A stretch of DNA of 64,000 nt from contig JASGHK010000004.1 in assembly GCA_049841135.1 (NCBI GenBank), positions 2,356,001-2,420,000 of the forward strand, written 5' to 3'. The notes beneath the pieces are model-generated. The model saw only the letters and a list, made by a program, of their open reading frames with translations, made no database searches and had not been told where the DNA came from. Both the position numbers and the translations under genes were made by a program. The DNA comes from JACRCT01 sp049841135. GTDB taxonomy: Bacteria > Myxococcota > Myxococcia > Myxococcales > UBA5297. Positions 24,772 through 35,244 of the stretch are shown piece after piece. Position 1 is the first letter of the stretch, and every line of letters begins with the position of its first letter.

Positions 24772-26766
24772 ATGAGCGACGATCCCAAGGGCAAGAAGCC
24801 CGACCAGCCCGAGGATGAGAAGGTCGCCGCGGCTCCTCGCACCACCCTGCGCTTCGGCGGCGAGAAGAAGGCCCCGCTGCCCGAGGGCACGGTCCGCTTC
24901 GGCACGCCTCTCAAGGCGCCGCCGCCTCCCCCTGCGCAGCCCAAGCGCCCCGTCCCCGAAGGGACCGTCCGCTTCGGCATGCCGCTCAAGGATTCGCAGC
25001 CGGCGCCTGCGCCGGCTCCCCGCCCCGTTCCCGAAGGCACGGTTCGCTTCGGGCTGCCGCTCAAGGATCCGCAGCCGGCGCCTACGCCGGCTCCCCGCCC
25101 CGTCCCCGAAGGCACGGTCCGCTTCGGCCTGCCGCTCAAGCCTCCTCCGCCGCAGCAGACGGCGCCGGCCAAGCGCCCGGCGCCCGAGGGCACGGTGCGC
25201 TTCGGCGCCGTCGCCAACTGCGCCGCGACGCAGACCCTGCGCTTCGGCGAGCGCGAGACGGATCAGGCGGCGGCCCTGGAGAAAGCCGGGCGCTTCGCCG
25301 ACGCCGCCGCGGTGTGGGAGCGCTCGGGCGAGCTCGAGAACGCCATCCGCGCTTACGAGAAGGCCGGGCAGATCGACCGGGCCGCGCACCTCCTCAAGGT
25401 CACCGGCCGCAGCGCCAACGCGGCGCGCCTGCTCGAATCGGTCGGCCAGCACCGCAAGGCGGCCCAGCTCTACGAGGAGATCCACGAGCTGGCCCTGGCC
25501 GGCGCTGCGCTGGTCAAGGCGGGCGACAACGACCGGGCCGCCGCGCTCTACGAGCAGGCCGGCGTCTTCGAGGAGGCCGCGGCGCTCTACGCGGCGCTGG
25601 GCAACCTGCGCAAGGCCGAGCAGCTCTACGAGCGGGCCGGGCTCACCGAGGAGGCCGCCGCCCTGCGCGACCGCGTCTCGACCGAGTCCCACGACTCCGA
25701 GGAGCTCGAGGTCAGCGCCGGCTCGCCGCTCCTGGACGAGAAGCGGGTGGTCGCGGTGGTCACCAGCCACCTGCGCCGCGGCGATCCCGACTCGGCGGCG
25801 CACCTGTACGGCGCCTGCCAGAAGTCCATCGGCTACCCGGTGCTCTCGGCCATCGCCGGCGACGACGAGGCCGAGCGCTGCGCGGCGGAGATGTTCGTGG
25901 TCGCCTGCGACTTCCCGATGGCGGCCAAGGTCTTCGAGAACCTGGGCGACCTGCAGTCGGCGGCGGCGATGTACGAGCGCGCCGACGAGCCGCTGACCGC
26001 GGCGGAGATGTACTTGCGCCTGGACGACCACGCGTCGGCCGCGGCGCTCCTCCAGCGCGGCGGGCACACGCGCGAGGCGGGCGAGGCGTGGGAGGCCTGC
26101 GGCGAGCTCGAGAAGGCTGCCGCGTGCTTCGAGAAGGCCGAGGAGCCGCTGCTCGCCGGCCGGCTGTGGGCCAAGGCAGGCAAGACCGCGCGCGCCATCC
26201 AGTCGCTGCAGCAGGTGCGCAAGGGCGACCCGGGCCACGCCGAAGCCCTGCAGCTGCTCGAGCAGGAGCTGGCCAAGGGCGGGCGCAAGGACCTGGCCGG
26301 CCGCGGCGTCGTCTCGGTGATGGACGGCTTCGAGTTCCTCAAGGCCACCCCGCTCTTCCGCGAGCTGTCGTTGGAGGAGATGAAGACCGTCTACGACGCC
26401 TGCGAGACGCGCTCCTACGCCGACGGCGCGGTGATGGTCGAGCAGGACCAGCCCGGCGAGGCGCTGCTCGTCCTGCGCCGCGGCAACGCCACCGTGGTCC
26501 GCGTGCAGGGCCCGCAGCCGGAGGCGGTCGCGCGGCTCGGGCCGGGCTCGCCCGTGGGCGAGATGGCGCTCATCGACGACTCCTTCACCTCGGCGCGGGT
26601 CATCGCCGACGGCACCGTCGAGGCGTTCGTCATCACCCGCGAGCGGTTCGCGCGGCTGATGGCCTCCAGCGACCGGATGGCGCTCAAGCTCTACCGGTCC
26701 GTGGCGCACACGCTGGTGCGAAGGCTGCGGGCGACGAGCCGGCACCTGGTGGGGCGAGGCGCGTAG
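24772..26766 (+). CDS. Repeat protein with TPR-like region and cyclic nucleotide-binding domain
   Basis: 664 aa from the ATG at 24772. Residues 24-155 hold a Pro-rich array with five exact PEGTVRFG motifs spaced 25-26 residues apart, plus two degenerate TLRFG copies. Residues about 160-510 are helical TPR-like repeats (AGRFADAAAVWERSGELENA and so on). Residues about 525-655 are a cyclic nucleotide-binding/cNMP-like domain (LFRELSLEEMKTVYDACE, PVGEMALIDDSFTSARVIA). No DNA-binding domain follows, so it is not a CRP regulator. Divergently paired with the kinase gene; the Thr in each PEGTVRFG could be a phosphosite (inference). Confidence 0.85.
   Translation: MSDDPKGKKPDQPEDEKVAAAPRTTLRFGGEKKAPLPEGTVRFGTPLKAPPPPPAQPKRPVPEGTVRFGMPLKDSQPAPAPAPRPVPEGTVRFGLPLKDPQPAPTPAPRPVPEGTVRFGLPLKPPPPQQTAPAKRPAPEGTVRFGAVANCAATQTLRFGERETDQAAALEKAGRFADAAAVWERSGELENAIRAYEKAGQIDRAAHLLKVTGRSANAARLLESVGQHRKAAQLYEEIHELALAGAALVKAGDNDRAAALYEQAGVFEEAAALYAALGNLRKAEQLYERAGLTEEAAALRDRVSTESHDSEELEVSAGSPLLDEKRVVAVVTSHLRRGDPDSAAHLYGACQKSIGYPVLSAIAGDDEAERCAAEMFVVACDFPMAAKVFENLGDLQSAAAMYERADEPLTAAEMYLRLDDHASAAALLQRGGHTREAGEAWEACGELEKAAACFEKAEEPLLAGRLWAKAGKTARAIQSLQQVRKGDPGHAEALQLLEQELAKGGRKDLAGRGVVSVMDGFEFLKATPLFRELSLEEMKTVYDACETRSYADGAVMVEQDQPGEALLVLRRGNATVVRVQGPQPEAVARLGPGSPVGEMALIDDSFTSARVIADGTVEAFVITRERFARLMASSDRMALKLYRSVAHTLVRRLRATSRHLVGRGA
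24880..25206 (+). repeat. In-frame tandem repeat encoding PEGTVRFG units
   Basis: Five copies with a DNA period of 75 bp (last spacing 78 bp), encoding PEGTVRFG followed by a proline-rich linker starting xPLK. Copies two to four are nearly identical at the DNA level, indicating recent expansion. Confidence 0.9.
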
Positions 26767-26848
26767 GGCTCTGCGCGTACGAGCCGAGACGCGGCTCGAC
26801 CGCGGAGGGCGGCGCCGGCCGGGTCCGCGCCAAGACTGCAGGCACCGA

Positions 26849-27000
26849 GGTGAACGACCCGGCGGCCCCGGCGCGGACGACCTCGAGGTCACCGAGCTCA
26901 TCGTCGGCGGCATCGACACAAGCCCGGAACCGTGCGCGTCGGCGCGACGATGGGCCGCGCGGTGCTCGATTTCTCCTACGAGCAGAAGTGCGCCTGGTGA
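26849..27000 (+). pseudogene. Possible decayed gene end
   Basis: Within a 347-bp gap, frames shift between KTAGTEVNDPAAP, ADDLEVTELIVGGIDT and KPGTVRVGATMGRAVLDF then SYEQKCAW, ending in TGA at 26998-27000. The blocks read like one small protein broken by two single-base changes. I do not recognise it. The remainder of the 26767-27113 gap shows nothing else. Confidence 0.35.
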
Positions 27001-27113
27001 GCCCGGGCGAGCGCCTCGGGTCGACCCGACGGCTTGGCGCAGGCCCTCATCCGGTCCTGCGGTGCGCGCGAGAGCCGTTGACGCGAGCGCCGGCTCGGGT
27101 TGAGGTGTGGGCC

Positions 27114-29159
27114 ATGCGAAACCTGCCCATCACCCCCCTCTTCGCCGCAGCCGTCCTCCTCGCCGTCGGCTGCTCCTCCGAGCCGGTTGCTCCAGGCCAG
27201 GACGCCGGCCGCCCCCTCCTGGACGCCACTTCGCTGCCGCCCCCGGACGCGCAGACGGTCCTGGCTCCGCCCGACGGGTCCGAGCCTGGTGCCGACGCCA
27301 CCCTGGCCCCGCCCGACGGGTCCGAGCCCGGCGCCGACGCTTCGGGCGCCGACGCCTCCAGTTCCTCGCCGGACGCGTCCGGGCCTGGCACCGACGCCTC
27401 TACCCCCTCGCCCGATGCCGGCTCCCAGCCGCACATCCTCTATTCGGTCAACGCCAACGATGTCTTCGAAAGCGAGCTCGTCGACCTCCCCGGAGTCCTG
27501 GTGACCGGGGTCAACACCACCGAAACCCTGGGCCACCCCATCTTCGTGCAGGTCCCGCCCACCGCCAGCGGCTATGCGGGCGCCGAGCACAGCGGCATGT
27601 TCGTCTACCTGGGCAAGACCGAGGCTCGTGCCCGCGGTCGGAGACCTCATCAACGTGCGCGGCAAGGTGGCCAACGAGAACGGCTGGGCCTGGCTCAACT
27701 ACGGCCGTGCGGTCGTGATCCTGTCGAGCGGCAACCCGCTCCCCGCCCCCGTCCTCGCCGCCTCGGCGCAGGTCGCCACCGGCGGGAGCCTGCAGGTCCC
27801 CCTGCAGGCCGTTCGCGTCCAGGTCGAAGACGTGCGCGTCACCGACCTCAGCCCGGTCCCTGCCTCCGGCGACCCCGCCCCGGCCAACGAGTTCGTGGTC
27901 AGCGGCGGCCTGCGCATCGACGATTTCCTCTTCCTGCTCGACGCGCCCGCGCTCGGCGACCACTTCGCCCAGGCGCGCGGCATCCTTCACACCTCCTATG
28001 GGGAGAGCCACCTGCTGCCGGGTTCGGCCGCCGACGTGCTGCGCTACCCTCGCCTCGACCGCTTCGAGCCGGCGAGCCAGACCCTGCAAGTGGGCAGCCT
28101 GCGCGACATGGTGGTCTTCATCGACCGGGTCTGGTCCCAGGACGTCGAGGTCACGCTGAGCTACGGCAGCCCCGCGGTCAGCGGACCCGCCTCCGTCAGA
28201 GATCCTCGCGGGCCAGGTCAGCGCCACGTTCTCCATCGAGGGCGTCTCGGCGGCCAGCGGCGTCGCCCTCGGCGCGTCCTACGACGGCGACACCATCACC
28301 GCCGCCATCGAGGTCCTCGACGTGCCGCAGGTGGCCGTGGCGTCGCTCAGCCCCGGGTTCCAGAAGTGGGAGCGCAACAGCACCGCCGCGTTCACCGTCG
28401 TGCTCGAGGCGGCGGCCCCGGCGGGCGGCCAGCTCGTCTACCTCGACTCCCCGGGCTCGAACTTCGACAAGGTGTCCGTGCCGGCCACGGTGATCGTCCC
28501 CGAAGGCGCGCTGCTCGTCGACGTGCCCGTGACCACCAAGAGCGTCACCGGCACCGCCACCCTCTCGGCCTACACCCTCGCCAACACCACCTTCCCTTCG
28601 ACCGAGATCCAGGTCGTCCAGTCCTATCCGAAGGGCCTGCTGCTCGCCGAGGTGCTCTACGACCCCAACTTCACCGACGACCAGCGCGAGTGGGTCGTGC
28701 TCTACAACGGCACCGGCACCCGCGTGGCGCTGGACGGGTACGAGCTGCGCCTGGGCAACGCCTCCAACCCCAACTTCAGCAGCCCCATCTACAAGTACGC
28801 GCTGCCCGGCACCGAGCTCGGCATCGGGCAATGCATCGTCGTCGGCGGGCCCACCAGCGACGCCGACAACGGCGCGCCGGTCTACGGCCACGGCCAGGAC
28901 TTCAATCCCGACCTAGTCAACGCCACCAGCGCCGCTTCGGCCGCCGTGGCCCTCTTCACGGTGGCGGGGAGCCGAGCTCGACACGGTGATCTACGGCGGC
29001 GACGGCAGCAACCCCGGCAATCTCAAGGACCAGACCGGCTCCACCGCGGTGGACGTCCTCCACAGCGCCATGACCACCGGCGCCTCGATCAGCCGCCGTC
29101 TGGACGGCGTCTGGGAGGCGACCGCTGCGCCGACCCCCAACGTCTGCCCGCCGTTCTGA
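27114..29159 (+). CDS. Lamin-tail-domain surface lipoprotein, interrupted by three frameshifts
   Basis: About 680 aa when restored. The lipobox AVGC lies in MRNLPITPLFAAAVLLAVGC, followed by a ~75-residue linker rich in Asp, Ala, Ser and Pro with a repeated APPDGSEPGADA. A beta-rich middle region with OB-like sequence (GDLINVRGKVANENGW) leads to a C-terminal lamin-tail domain (LLLAEVLYDPNF, REWVVLYNGTG, VALDGYELRLGNAS). Frame changes occur at 27621-27627, 28197-28204 and 28970-28979; each is repaired by removing one base, restoring GAGCTC, GAGATC and GAGCTC. Lamin-tail domains in such bacteria occur on secreted or surface proteins. Function is unknown. Confidence 0.82.
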
Positions 29160-29186
29160 TCCTGCCCCCGGTGAACAAGCGGCCGC

Positions 29187-30497
29187 TCACCGCCCGGCGT
29201 CGGACCCCGCATCGACGCCGGCGTCCGCTCCCCCAGCGACGGTGCCACCGAAGGCCTTCACCATCGCCTCCGCCATCGCCTTGTGGCCGGCGGGGAGCGG
29301 GTGGATGCCATCGTGCGCCAGCATCCCCGGCGCTGCCTTGGAGGGATCCGCCGGGTCGGCGATGGCCCCCGCGAAGTCCACGACGCCGACGACCAGCGTG
29401 CTCTTCATGATCCAGTCGTTGACCTGCACCCGGGCCGCCTCCCCGTTGGCGGTCAACGTGCCCTTCGGGAGGATGGTCGCGCCCCAGACCTTGAGCCCGG
29501 CTCCACCCAGCCTCGTGTAGAGGTTCGTCAGGCCGTTGGTGATGAACTGCACGGCCGCGTCCACCCCCGCGGAATCGGCGCGATGCAGGTCGTTGGTGCC
29601 CAACTCCACCAGGCAGTCGGTGAGTCCCGGCAGCGGCAGCACGTCGCGGTCGATGCGGGCGTAGGCCGTGTCGACCACACCATCTCCGCCGCGGGCGCAA
29701 TCGAGGACGGGATAGCCGAGCGCCTTCTGCGCCAGGTCGATGAAGCGCTGGTCGGTCCCCATGGACGCCTCGCCGGAGGCGATGCTGTCGCCGAGCACCG
29801 CGACGGCGCGCGTGGGGAGTCCGAAGACGGCCACCCACTTCACTCCGCGGAAGGTGGGGTCGTTTGACGCGCCGCTCAGCGTGGCTTGGTCTGCCTGGCT
29901 GCCAGGAGCCCTCCACCCCTGGAAGCCAATGTCGACCAGAGCGTGGGGGACCAGGCCACTGGCGACGAAGGAGACGGCATAGCGCTCGCCGCTCACCATG
30001 GCGAAGTCGAGCGGGTCGCTGACGACCTGGACATCGGGGGCGACGCTCGCGCCGGGTTGTCCGCCAAACAGGAGCTGGGTGTTGTTCTCGACCGAGCCGC
30101 CGCCCAGGTCACGGCCGATCCAGGCGCTGGTCAGCGTCATCCCGCCGTCGCTGTCGCCCCGGAAGACGACCTGCACCTTCGTGCCCGAGCGCATGTTGGT
30201 GAAGGGGACCCGGAAGGTGGTGGCACTTGTGAAAGTCAGCGGCACATTCGGGTCATCGAACCCGAGCAGCGGGCTGGCGACGGTGGTCTGCCAGACAGGC
30301 TGTGGCGCGGCGTCGGGGCCAGGTGCGGCGGCGTCCAGGCCGGGGGGAGAGGCATCGGCAAGCGGCTGAGCATCGGGCACGTCGACGATCGCCGCGTCCG
30401 ATGACGTCTGGATCCCCCCCCGTCCGCAGCCCACGGTGCCGGCAACGAGCGCGGCCGCCAACGCGGACAGGGATAGAGCGAGCCTGTGGAAGGTCAT
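29187..30497 (-). CDS. SGNH/GDSL hydrolase lipoprotein
   Basis: 436 aa from the ATG at 30497. The lipobox TVGC puts the lipid Cys at residue 24, followed by an Asp/Ala/Pro-rich linker. An N-terminal beta-sandwich-like domain (about 75-215) precedes the hydrolase. Block I is AVLGDSIASG (nucleophile Ser), block II has ARGGDG, block III is ELGTNDLHR and block V is HDGIHPLPAGH (Asp and His). This is the fold of acetyl-xylan or carbohydrate esterases and lipases. The C-terminus is again Asp/Ala-rich. Convergent with the lamin-tail gene. Confidence 0.88.
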   Translation of the reverse strand: MTFHRLALSLSALAAALVAGTVGCGRGGIQTSSDAAIVDVPDAQPLADASPPGLDAAAPGPDAAPQPVWQTTVASPLLGFDDPNVPLTFTSATTFRVPFTNMRSGTKVQVVFRGDSDGGMTLTSAWIGRDLGGGSVENNTQLLFGGQPGASVAPDVQVVSDPLDFAMVSGERYAVSFVASGLVPHALVDIGFQGWRAPGSQADQATLSGASNDPTFRGVKWVAVFGLPTRAVAVLGDSIASGEASMGTDQRFIDLAQKALGYPVLDCARGGDGVVDTAYARIDRDVLPLPGLTDCLVELGTNDLHRADSAGVDAAVQFITNGLTNLYTRLGGAGLKVWGATILPKGTLTANGEAARVQVNDWIMKSTLVVGVVDFAGAIADPADPSKAAPGMLAHDGIHPLPAGHKAMAEAMVKAFGGTVAGGADAGVDAGSDAGR

Positions 30498-30659
30498 GCC
30501 CGGAGCAGGAGCAAGCTGCATTCCGCCCCCCGTCCGCACCGTGGGACGAAGCGCGCCACGCACACGGTTTTCCCAACTCGGGAAGGCCGGACCTCAGGTG
30601 GCCAGCGCCGCGGGGTGCAGGTTAGGCTTCCCGCTCATTCACGAAGCAAGGGGGCACCC

Positions 30660-32279
<1,620 letters not shown>

Positions 32280-32289
32280 TCGGCAGCGC

Positions 32290-32376
32290 GTCCATTCAGT
32301 CCATGAAGTCCATCGAGTCCATTCAGCCCATGGACTCGATGGACCCAACGGACTGAATGGACTTCATGGAGGTGGA
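32290..32376. repeat. Inverted array of 9-nt units (GTCCATNNN / ATGGACNNN)
   Basis: Four GTCCATNNN units and a partial fifth run into five units of the reverse form ATGGACNNN, all at 9-nt spacing. The arms can pair into a long hairpin. It fills the gap between the convergent fumarase and YchJ-like genes, so it would form at the 3' end of either transcript. The same design occurs at 3535-3610. Confidence 0.8.
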
Positions 32377-32378
32377 CT

Positions 32379-32864
32379 CTACTTCTGCCCGCAGCAGCGC
32401 TTGTACTTCTTGCCGCTGCCGCACGGGCACTGCGCGTTGGGGCTCGGCCGCTCCTCGCGGCGCACGGGCTTTCCCTTGGGCGGCAGGCCGCCGACGAACA
32501 CCCAGGCGCCGTCCTCGCGGGCGAACGTCGAGCGCTCGTGGTGCTGCTGCTCCCGGCCGTTGGTCTCGTAGCGCGCCACGAACTCGACCTCGCCCTCCTG
32601 GTCCCCCTCCCCTCCGTCGACGACGTCGAGGATCTCCAGGCTCAGCCACTTGGAGTCCTTCGCCCAGAGCTTGATGGCGCCGCGGTCGAGCTGCTCGCGG
32701 GTCTTGGCGCTGTGCGTCGCGACCAGGTAGTCGACGTCGCAGCGCACGTAGGCGGTGTAGCGCGAGCGCATCAGCGCCTCGGCAGTCGGCGCGGCTTGGC
32801 CAGCGAGGTAGCGGCCACAGCACTGGCTCTCGGGAATCGGCTTTCCACAGGGGCAGGAGTCCAT
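32379..32864 (-). CDS. YchJ-family SEC-C motif protein
   Basis: 161-aa UPF0225/YchJ-like protein. It carries a zinc-binding cysteine motif at the N-terminus (SCPCGKPIPESQCCGRYL) and a classical SEC-C motif at the C-terminus (QCPCGSGKKYKRCCG). The core (ALMRSRYTAYVRCDVDYLVA, then SLEILDVVDGG, EVEFVARYE) has the NTF2-like fold of the family. SEC-C motifs bind zinc and often mediate contacts with the SecB/SecA or ribosome machinery. The exact role of YchJ is unknown. The start is the ATG at 32864. Confidence 0.92.
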   Translation of the reverse strand: MDSCPCGKPIPESQCCGRYLAGQAAPTAEALMRSRYTAYVRCDVDYLVATHSAKTREQLDRGAIKLWAKDSKWLSLEILDVVDGGEGDQEGEVEFVARYETNGREQQHHERSTFAREDGAWVFVGGLPPKGKPVRREERPSPNAQCPCGSGKKYKRCCGQK

Positions 32865-33074
32865 GGCGCGAGAGCCTCGCCCGAAGCCGCGCTCGCGGCA
32901 AGGTCGCCGTCGCGTGAGCCCTGGCCAAGGCATCGGTGTCAGGGCTGTGCACCCGTCACACCGGCCACAAGCCGGCCAAGCCCTTGTTTTTGCTCGGTAG
33001 CGCGATATCCAATCCTCCGGCCTGCCTCTTGCTGACTGGGCCGCGACATTGGGCCAAACAAAAAAGGGAGCGTT

Positions 33075-34586
33075 ATGAACCTGAAGCGAATGACGTTGTG
33101 CGGCGCGCTGGCGCTGGGACTCGCTGGCTGCCCCGGTCCCGCCGAGAAGCAGCCCATCAAGCTCGACTCGAGCAAGGCCGCGCTGACCATCACCGAGCAG
33201 ACCGACGCTCTGGCGGAGTCCGTCGCCCAGTCGGCCGGCTTCGTCGGCCAGACCGAGACGCTGCAGGAGATGAACAAGACCTGCACCGCCACCCCCAACC
33301 CCGACGGCACGCCCGGAACCGAGACCTGCACCACCGACCCCGTGGACACCGCCCAGCCCGAGCGCGAGGCGGCGAAGTGGCTCAAGGACCACCTCTTCAA
33401 CGCCGACCACGTCGACGCCGCGCAAGGCAGCGACACCGCGGTGGTCTTCTGCCTCAAGGCGGCCGACCTCTGCGACGCGGCCGACACCAAGTGCGCCTCG
33501 CAGTTCGACGCCGTCCCCGTCTGCGTGAAGGTGCAGAGCTTCGCCGAGAACGAGTTCGACCTCGCGGTGCTGATCGGCAAGAACCCGCAGAACAACCCCT
33601 TCAACTTCGACCTCAAGGCCGGCTACGTGAAGGCCGAGGTCAAGCTCGCCGACGCCAAGAAGAGCTTCGAGGCGATGAGCACCGCCGCAGGCCAGGCGCT
33701 CCCCGAGGGCTTCCCGACCAAGCTCGAGGGCACCGTCTCCGTCGAGCTGCAGAAGCTCGCCGAGAAGTCCGTCTCCCTCAAGGCCGGCGTGCTCGAGGCC
33801 CTGGCCCTCGACCTGTTCGCGGCCACCGACGCCAAGCACTCCGAGCTCCGCGTCGCCGCCGCGCCGAACCTGTGGGCTATCACCCTCGACGGGGACAAGA
33901 AGGTCCTCTCCGCCGACGTGGACGCCAAGGCCATCGACCTCCTCGTCGCCGCCCAGAACGTCTTCGGGAAGGACGCGCAGGTCTGCCCGCCCGAGCCCGA
34001 GACCTGCCCGCCGCCGCCGGCCCCCATCGTCGGCTCGCTGCTGATGCACCTGGACGGCTCCAGCTTCAGCTTCAAGTTCGACGCCGCCACCGCAGACGAG
34101 ACCGCGACCGTCAACAACATCGGCCTGGGCAACGCCACCTCCAAGGTCCAGTTCAAGGACGCTCAGGGCACGGTGACCGACATCGTCAAGCTCGACCTCA
34201 ACCCCTCGCTGCAGCGCCGCGTGAGCGTCACCTACGTCAAGAAGACCAACGGCGTGCAGGTCAGCTTCGCCCCCGGCCTCGAGCTCCTGCTCGACCACGA
34301 CCTGCGCGTGCTCGCCAGCCAGCTGCCGGACCTCAAGGGCGCCGCGCTCAAGGCCATCAGCTCGGTCAAGTTCACCGGCACCACCCCGACGCTCTTCGTC
34401 CGCAACGACCCGTCGGAGACCAAGGTGCAGTCCGGCACGCTCGAGCTCAAGGCCACCGGAATGATCGACCTGGCCGACGTCTCCGTGACCATCGCGGAAG
34501 GCCAGTGCATGGTCTCCAGCACCACCGAGCCGCCGGCCAATTCGCACCCGTTCGCCGGCGCCGCCGGCGGCACCTGCGCTCCGTAG
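33075..34586 (+). CDS. Lipoprotein of unknown function
   Basis: 503 aa. Lipobox LAGC with the Cys at residue 19 after MNLKRMTLCGALALGLAGC. The mature protein is rich in Ala, Asp and Lys with a cysteine-bearing N-terminal third (CTATPNPDGTPGTETCTTDP, FCLKAADLCDAADTKC). The C-terminal half is beta-rich (SLLMHLDGSSFSFKFD, RRVSVTYVKKTNGVQVSF). No catalytic motif is visible. Monocistronic: a strong hairpin terminator follows 25 bp after the stop. Confidence 0.75.
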   Translation: MNLKRMTLCGALALGLAGCPGPAEKQPIKLDSSKAALTITEQTDALAESVAQSAGFVGQTETLQEMNKTCTATPNPDGTPGTETCTTDPVDTAQPEREAAKWLKDHLFNADHVDAAQGSDTAVVFCLKAADLCDAADTKCASQFDAVPVCVKVQSFAENEFDLAVLIGKNPQNNPFNFDLKAGYVKAEVKLADAKKSFEAMSTAAGQALPEGFPTKLEGTVSVELQKLAEKSVSLKAGVLEALALDLFAATDAKHSELRVAAAPNLWAITLDGDKKVLSADVDAKAIDLLVAAQNVFGKDAQVCPPEPETCPPPPAPIVGSLLMHLDGSSFSFKFDAATADETATVNNIGLGNATSKVQFKDAQGTVTDIVKLDLNPSLQRRVSVTYVKKTNGVQVSFAPGLELLLDHDLRVLASQLPDLKGAALKAISSVKFTGTTPTLFVRNDPSETKVQSGTLELKATGMIDLADVSVTIAEGQCMVSSTTEPPANSHPFAGAAGGTCAP

Positions 34587-34892
34587 GCCGCCGCGAACGT
34601 CCGTTGAAGTGAGCGGCCCCCGAGGTCTTCCTCGGGGGCCGCTCCTTTGGGTCTCGAGCCTCGAGCAAGGACCTGGCGCTCCATGTTGATGAACGCTGAC
34701 ATACCTTTAGCAGCCCGTGCCGCGGACGCCGCGAGCCGCGAGCGTGAGCGCGCGGGCCTCCTTCAGCCCTGCGCAGTGATGAGACTCGAATCGAGCACGA
34801 GCCGGCCCCGGATTGGCGCCGTCGAGGCACAGGCCACGCAGCGCAGAAAGGATCGAATCGGTACGTCTCAGCCGGAGGCAGCCTAGTTCCTA
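34587..34892. other. Intergenic region left of the IS element
   Basis: 306 bp holding the terminator at 34612-34643 and the left TA target copy of the IS630 element (34891-34892). No gene or promoter is evident in the remainder. Confidence 0.6.
34612..34643 (+). terminator. Strong hairpin terminator
   Basis: Perfect 14-bp stem (AGCGGCCCCCGAGG pairing with its complement) and a 4-nt loop, followed by CCTTTGG. It lies just 3' of the unknown lipoprotein gene. The T-run is short, as is usual in GC-rich genomes. Confidence 0.85.
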
Positions 34893-34920
34893 GTACTGCG
34901 CGCCCTAAGATCTTTCTGGG
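34893..34920. repeat. Left terminal inverted repeat of the IS630 element
   Basis: Begins GTACTGCGCGCCC and ends CTTTCTGGG. It matches the right repeat at 21 of 28 positions and contains the stop codon of the passenger gene. Confidence 0.85.
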
Positions 34921-35225
34921 TTGAAATCACCAGGAATATTCACTGGTTCCAGAGTCCAGCCGAATTGCTCCTCAACAATGGCGAATAGCTCGCGCATGGT
35001 CGCGCGGTAGGGAGTCTTTTCCCAGCGGCCAGTGTGCGTGGGCATCTCGAGGTACCACCACTGCACGGTGGCGCGGCGGAAGCGCAGGTGGGGAATCGGG
35101 TCGTCCTCCGGGCCCGACTCCAGCGTCACGAGGTCGCCCTTGGCGCGCACGCGCAGGTGCTTGTGCTCGGGGTGCTCGCAGAGGAGCTGCTCGGCTGTGC
35201 GTCGGCCGTCGTCGCTCTTGTTCAT
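34905..35225 (-). CDS. IS630 passenger protein of unknown function
   Basis: 106 aa from the ATG at 35225; upstream in-frame ATGs at 35267 and 35273 would overlap the transposase end. The protein starts MNKSDDGRRTAEQLLCEH and contains a Glu/Asp-rich middle (LVTLESGPEDDP) and VQWWYLEMPTHTGRWEK. It lies inside the element, 20 bp after the transposase stop on the same strand, so it moves with the IS. No known motif is recognised. Confidence 0.65.
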   Translation of the reverse strand: MNKSDDGRRTAEQLLCEHPEHKHLRVRAKGDLVTLESGPEDDPIPHLRFRRATVQWWYLEMPTHTGRWEKTPYRATMRELFAIVEEQFGWTLEPVNIPGDFNPERS

Positions 35226-35244
35226 GGGCTCGCGTGCCCGCCGC

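Noticed and set aside
25314..27113. A very long plus-strand frame running into the lamin-tail gene
   Set aside because: It is an out-of-phase shadow of the TPR/CNB gene; only the part from 27114 is real coding sequence.
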